A stretch of 9,509 nucleotides of DNA from Desulfobacterales bacterium (lineage in GTDB: Bacteria; Desulfobacterota; Desulfobacteria; Desulfobacterales; UBA2174_A), in the NCBI GenBank assembly GCA_025454075.1, contig JALOPD010000136.1, positions 1-9,509 of the forward strand. Direction: 5' to 3'. Below, one piece after another: positions 6,297 to 9,509 of the stretch. Position 1 is the stretch's first letter, and the number at the start of each line of letters is the position of its first letter. Under the pieces are notes generated by a model. The model ran no database searches and was not told the origin of the DNA. It saw nothing but the letters and a program-made list of their open reading frames with translations. The position numbers were made by a program, and so were the translations under genes.

Positions 6297-7062
6297 ACAT
6301 GTCGTCTCCCCGGAGCTGGCGCAGGATCTTGAGGCTGCGCGGCTGCCGCCCCAGGTGGTGGGGCACGAAGCGTTCCAGAAACGCCAGGCTCTCGGCAATC
6401 GCCTGCGGGCTGAATTTCATCCGGGCCGCCCGGCTCAAATCTCCGGCGGACACCCACAGGAGCTGTTTGACCGTGCCCTTGGACAGGTGCTGGGCATGGT
6501 CGCAGGCCGGGGCGCACGCCGGGCAGGCAATGCCGCCCTTGGCGATGTCCACGCCGAGCTCCCCCGGCCGCATGGCCGGCATCTCGCACTGGCACCCTAC
6601 GCAGCGCGCCAGGTTGGGGCTGTGGCCGGAGAGCCTGAGAAAGCGCATCTGGAACAAGATGCTCAGCACCGCGGCCGGCACACGCCCCTGGTCCAGTTCG
6701 CTCAACACGTGCTGCAGCAACCGGTAAAGCTCCGCCTGGGCCGCGTTCTCCTCCATCCAGTCCTGGATGAGCTCCGCCCAGTAGCTGGCATACGCCAGGC
6801 GGGACGGGACGGTGCGGATCCGTGCAAAGGGGTTTTTGAGACTGGCCTCCTGCAGCACCGGCAGCCCCCGGCCGGCCGTCACCACGGCGTCCAGTTCCGA
6901 AAAGAGCTCCAGGACCCCCGCGAATCTTCGGGCGCTCTTTTTGGCGGACTTGGCGATCACGGAAATTTTGCCCTGGGCGTGCGAGAAGAGGCTCAGGATG
7001 AGATCATAATCCCCGTAGTCGGTGCGGCGGATGAGAATGGCGGAAGTGGAAAACTGGGGCAT
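6295..7062 (-). CDS. recO: DNA repair protein RecO
   Basis: RecO helps load RecA onto SSB-coated single-stranded DNA in the RecFOR pathway and anneals complementary strands. The 255 residues fit the family length. The N-terminal OB fold starts FSTSAILIRRTDYGDYDLIL and continues through GKISVIAKSAKKS (31-43). The central helical part includes RFLRLSGHSPNLARC (140-154), and a likely zinc site is formed by C154-x2-C157 and C180-x2-C183, with extra cysteines at 159 and 187. Such a cysteine cluster occurs in many but not all RecO proteins. The start has only a weak ribosome binding site (GGGA about 14 nt upstream), but the protein N terminus matches the family. It follows the rodZ-like gene after 84 bp that contain two hairpins. 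Confidence 0.93.
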   Translation of the reverse strand: MPQFSTSAILIRRTDYGDYDLILSLFSHAQGKISVIAKSAKKSARRFAGVLELFSELDAVVTAGRGLPVLQEASLKNPFARIRTVPSRLAYASYWAELIQDWMEENAAQAELYRLLQHVLSELDQGRVPAAVLSILFQMRFLRLSGHSPNLARCVGCQCEMPAMRPGELGVDIAKGGIACPACAPACDHAQHLSKGTVKQLLWVSAGDLSRAARMKFSPQAIAESLAFLERFVPHHLGRQPRSLKILRQLRGDDM

Positions 7063-7084
7063 GTAACTGTAAGGATCCCATAAA

Positions 7085-7094
7085 TAAGCAGGTT
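7085..7094 (-). promoter_or_regulatory. AACCTGCTTA motif upstream of recO
   Basis: This is a second exact copy of the minus-strand decamer found before the GHMP kinase, again ending 22 nt before the ATG. Here its AACCTG end is also the base of a hairpin (7089-7115). Sequence identity and equal spacing are visible; the function is inference. Confidence 0.3.
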
Positions 7095-7115
7095 ATGGCG
7101 TCCGGCGCCATCCTG
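7089..7115. other. Hairpin in the recO leader
   Basis: ATGGCG (7095-7100) pairs with CGCCAT (7106-7111) around a 5-nt loop. After a 2-nt bulge CAGG (7089-7092) pairs with CCTG (7112-7115). It could fold in the recO 5' untranslated region. No U-tract follows on either strand. Confidence 0.4.
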
Positions 7116-7117
7116 GT

Positions 7118-7149
7118 TGATTTTCGCCGCTGCCAAGCGGCGAAAATCA
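7118..7149. other. Perfect 14-bp hairpin at the rodZ-like stop codon
   Basis: Bases 7118-7131 (TGATTTTCGCCGCT) pair without mismatch with 7136-7149 around the loop GCCA. The rodZ-like stop codon (7149-7147) lies inside the stem. The T-run is in the wrong arm on both strands, so there is no proper U-tract and intrinsic termination is unlikely. A processing or stabilising 3' hairpin is more plausible. Confidence 0.6.
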
Positions 7150-7932
7150 GGGCAGATGCAGGTTGACCACTTCGCCGCGCTTGCCCGGAACCTGAACCGG
7201 CTTGCCGTCCAGGCTCAGCCGGACCCCGCCGGCGTTGCCGATCAGGAGGTTGAACCCGTTTTGGCCTTCCAGCTTGACCTGCGCGCCGGCTTTGAGCGTG
7301 TGCTCCGAGGGCGTCCCCTGGTCGATGGAGACCTTGACCCAGCTGTCCTCCTGGGCCGTCACCGTCAGGACGTGTTTCGAGGTCGCCGGCATCTGAGGCC
7401 GCTTCACGGCCTCCGAGGAAGACGGCGCTGCCGCGGCCGACGGCGGCGCAGCGGCCGCATCGGCACTTACCGCCGGCGGGGCCGGTGAAGCCTCCGGCGG
7501 CTCCCGGCGCCACTGCTGGTAACCGACAAGGGTGGCCGCTACCAACCCGGCCAGCAGCACCAGCGCAACCGCCAGTTTGCCCCTCAGCCAGGGGCGGGTT
7601 TCTGATAGCGCTTGACCGGCCGCAGCACTGGGCTGAAGCAGTCTGAGGCGGGCGTCATAGCGTCGCACCGCTTCGTCGGGATCGGCGCCGACCGTTTTGG
7701 CGTACGCTCTCAGAAAACCTCTCAGAAAGACATCCGGCGGCAGCCGATCGAAATCCTCGTCCTCGATGGCCTTCAGGGTGGAGGCCGCGATGCGCGTCTC
7801 CTCGGCCACCTGCTCCAGGCCGATCTCTCTTCCGGTCCGGATGGCCTGAAGGTAGCGCCCGAAGGACGCCTGCCCCGAAAAAAGGTCCGCCCCCGCGCCG
7901 TCCGACGGGATGGATGTCCGGTGGCCGCTCAT
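7147..7932 (-). CDS. RodZ-like HTH membrane protein (HTH_25, DUF4115)
   Basis: RodZ-type proteins are bitopic inner-membrane proteins that link the MreB cytoskeleton to cell-wall elongation. The architecture is complete: a Cro/HTH_25 helix-turn-helix (24-92) with GLEQVAEETRIAASTLKAIE and PPDVFLRGFLRAYAKTVG; a single membrane segment (118-137, KLAVALVLLAGLVAATLVGY); an Ala/Pro-rich periplasmic linker (140-185); and a beta-rich DUF4115 domain (187-260) with VTAQEDSWVKVSID. The ATG at 7932 gives 261 residues and has GAGG 4 nt upstream. An alternative GTG at 7971, 6 nt after the preceding stop, would add 13 residues but lacks a clear ribosome binding site. The gene follows the SurA-like gene closely and is probably cotranscribed with it. 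Whether it is the functional RodZ or a paralogue cannot be told here. Confidence 0.85.
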   Translation of the reverse strand: MSGHRTSIPSDGAGADLFSGQASFGRYLQAIRTGREIGLEQVAEETRIAASTLKAIEDEDFDRLPPDVFLRGFLRAYAKTVGADPDEAVRRYDARLRLLQPSAAAGQALSETRPWLRGKLAVALVLLAGLVAATLVGYQQWRREPPEASPAPPAVSADAAAAPPSAAAAPSSSEAVKRPQMPATSKHVLTVTAQEDSWVKVSIDQGTPSEHTLKAGAQVKLEGQNGFNLLIGNAGGVRLSLDGKPVQVPGKRGEVVNLHLP

Positions 7933-7977
7933 GCCGCCTCGCTTCCGCGTCCCTGGTTCATGCGCCGGCACCGGCGG

Positions 7978-8985
7978 TCATGGCGCACCCATGATTTTTA
8001 TGTGCGAGTTTTTGCGTAGATCGGCCAGCCATGCGGCGAACCGGCTGTCGACGCGTTCGCGGAAGAGTATTTCCTGGATCTCCGCCTCGACCTGGGCCAT
8101 GGGCTTCCCCGCGGTGTCGTTGATCTGCTGGACATAGACGACCTGGTAGCCGAAATCGGACTCCACGACCGCCGAAACCTCACCGGGCCTCATGCCCTGG
8201 ACCGCATCCCGCAGCTGGGGGGTGAGCTCCTCGAGGCGGAACAAGCCGAGCTCCGACCCCTGGATGCCCTTGGCGCCGTCGGCGGTGAGACGCACCTGCT
8301 CCTCGAAGGACCGGCCCCGCTTCACCTCCGCGAGCGCCTCCTGCAGCAGCGCCTTCGCCGCCTGCCGGTCGGCCGGGGCCGGCCGGGGCGGCAGTTTGAC
8401 GAAGAGGTTCCATAGGTAATACTGCTTCCCGCCGCCGTACTTCGACTTGTTCTTTTCGTAGTAGTCCTTGATGTCCGCCTGGGTGATGACCACTTTGGAT
8501 CGGACCTCGCGGTTGACCAGCTTGGATCGCTGGATCTGGAGCTTGACCTCCTTGCGGTATTCCTCCAGGGTCAGCCCCTCCTGGGCCAGACCGGCCTTGA
8601 GGTTCTCATCCGTGAGGCCCCGGCGCTGCTTGACCTGGCGGATGTGGCTTTCGATCTCCTCGTCCGTGACCGCGATCTTGTAGCGCTTGACTTCCTGCTC
8701 GGTCAGCTTGGTGTTGATCAGATTGTCGAGGATCTCCTCGCGCAGCCTGGCGAGGGTCTGGCGTTCGCGCTCCGGCGGAAGGTTCTGGCGCTGGATGTCC
8801 TGAGCCATGGGGCGCAGAAGCATGTCGATGTCGTAGAGCGTGACGATGTCCTCGTTGACGACCGCCACGATGCGATCGACAACGGCCGCCTCCGCCGCCG
8901 CGGCCTCAACCGGTGCGAGCCCGCCCCCCACGGCAACGGCCCACAGGAAAACGGCCGGCCACCATCTCATGATCGCATGCCGCAT
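7978..8985 (-). CDS. SurA-like periplasmic peptidyl-prolyl isomerase
   Basis: SurA-type proteins are periplasmic chaperone/foldases for outer-membrane beta-barrel proteins. This one has 335 residues from the chosen ATG. A signal peptide is visible at 1-33 (RWWPAVFLWAVAVGGG core, likely cleaved in the alanine run near 28-33). The SurA N-terminal chaperone domain follows (about 34-175), starting VVDRIVAVVNEDIVTLYDID with EEILDNLINTKLTEQE. A single parvulin domain (about 188-290) contains SFEEQVRLTADG, GSELGLFRLEEL and VVESDFGYQVVYV. E. coli SurA has two parvulin domains, so this is the shorter one-domain form. The frame is open for 54 more codons upstream, but the signal peptide and GGGA 4 nt before the ATG favour 8985. 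It starts 38 bp after the other SurA_N gene, consistent with an operon. Confidence 0.9.
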   Translation of the reverse strand: MRHAIMRWWPAVFLWAVAVGGGLAPVEAAAAEAAVVDRIVAVVNEDIVTLYDIDMLLRPMAQDIQRQNLPPERERQTLARLREEILDNLINTKLTEQEVKRYKIAVTDEEIESHIRQVKQRRGLTDENLKAGLAQEGLTLEEYRKEVKLQIQRSKLVNREVRSKVVITQADIKDYYEKNKSKYGGGKQYYLWNLFVKLPPRPAPADRQAAKALLQEALAEVKRGRSFEEQVRLTADGAKGIQGSELGLFRLEELTPQLRDAVQGMRPGEVSAVVESDFGYQVVYVQQINDTAGKPMAQVEAEIQEILFRERVDSRFAAWLADLRKNSHIKIMGAP

Positions 8986-9023
8986 CGTGTCCCGGCGCCC
9001 CTTCGCGCCGTCGCCCGCGGGGG

Positions 9024-9509
9024 TCACTTGCCTTCCGGCAGCGGGGCGGGCGGCGGAGGGGAAGGCTCCTGGCCGCGGCTCGAAATCTCCGCCCACATCT
9101 GCGAATTCAGGTCCACCGTGTATTTTTCCTTCAGCTGGTTGATCCAATCGACGAACGCCTCTTCGAGTTTTTTGCGCCGCAGGTCGGCGACGATCGTTTC
9201 CTTCAATTTCTGAAACTTTTCTTCCGAGTCGGCCGCCGCGGCTTTCCCCCGGTAGTGCTGGTCGTAATAGCCGGCCACCTCCTCCGGGGTAACCGCGATG
9301 CGCGGACCCAGCTCCGACTGGACGAGCTTTTCGAGCAGCAGCCGCGACCGCATCCGCTGTTTCCAGGCCTCGAACGGCACAGCGGCCTCGCTCAACGTCT
9401 GCTCGAAAACCCCCGGCGGGTAATCCGCACTTATGGCGGCGATGGCCGAATCGAGCTCCGCCTCCGAAACGGAAACGCCCGCCTCTTCCGCCCGGTTGAG
9501 GAGGATCAG
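9024..9509 (-). CDS. SurA_N-type chaperone without parvulin domain, partial
   Basis: The last 161 residues of a protein whose start lies beyond the right edge. The segment LLNRAEEAGVSVSEAELDSA followed by FEAWKQRMRSRLLLEKLVQS and VTPEEVAGYYDQHY is typical of SurA/PrsA N-terminal chaperone domains. No parvulin domain follows; instead there is a helical stretch (EEKFQKLKETIVADLRRKKL) that closes the chaperone fold, then a proline-rich end (PSPPPPAPLPEGK). It therefore looks like a chaperone-only relative of the next gene. The frame is open through base 9509, so any signal peptide or lipobox is outside the window. Confidence 0.85.
   Translation of the reverse strand: MILLNRAEEAGVSVSEAELDSAIAAISADYPPGVFEQTLSEAAVPFEAWKQRMRSRLLLEKLVQSELGPRIAVTPEEVAGYYDQHYRGKAAAADSEEKFQKLKETIVADLRRKKLEEAFVDWINQLKEKYTVDLNSQMWAEISSRGQEPSPPPPAPLPEGK

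Noticed and set aside
1..9509. CRISPR array, phage or transposase gene
   Set aside because: No regularly spaced repeats and no integrase, transposase or phage protein appear in any frame; only short palindromic elements are present.

Overview
The window reads as a GC-rich bacterial chromosome segment, most likely from a Desulfobacterota (deltaproteobacterial) organism. That assignment rests on the two-gene (alpha plus beta) glycyl-tRNA synthetase and on the minus-strand gene order SurA-like chaperones, RodZ-like HTH membrane protein, recO, GHMP kinase, glyQ, glyS. I recall this order from that group but could not check it by search.

Layout, left to right. Bases 1-173 carry the 3' end of a plus-strand FG-GAP/VCBS-repeat protein in AT-richer DNA, followed by about 210 bp without a gene. 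From 387 to the right edge every gene is on the minus strand, so transcription runs right to left. In transcription order: a SurA_N-type chaperone without a parvulin domain (9509-9024, cut by the window edge); a secreted SurA-like parvulin prolyl isomerase (8985-7978); a RodZ/DUF4115-type membrane protein (7932-7147); recO (7062-6295); a GHMP-family sugar kinase of HddA/galactokinase type (6008-4890); glyQ (4617-3745); glyS (3646-1571); an unrecognised 84-residue protein (1478-1224); a strong hairpin, probably an intrinsic terminator, overlapping its stop codon; and a PNP/UDP-type nucleoside phosphorylase whose frame is broken near 606-613.

The right half combines envelope biogenesis (periplasmic chaperone/foldase pair, RodZ-like cell-shape factor) with recombinational repair (RecO). 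The left half is translation (GlyRS alpha and beta). The GHMP kinase between them could feed nucleotide-activated sugar synthesis for the cell surface, but its substrate cannot be read from sequence.

I see no CRISPR array, phage, toxin-antitoxin or other obvious novel system. The most interesting material is intergenic: a roughly 125-bp imperfect palindrome starting at the recO stop codon, a REP-like element with a GTGG foot next to it, a second REP-like hairpin with a GTAG foot upstream of glyQ, a perfect 14-bp hairpin at the end of the rodZ-like gene, and an identical 10-mer (AACCTGCTTA) placed exactly 22 nt upstream of both the recO and the GHMP kinase start codons. No gene-free stretch exceeds 300 bp.
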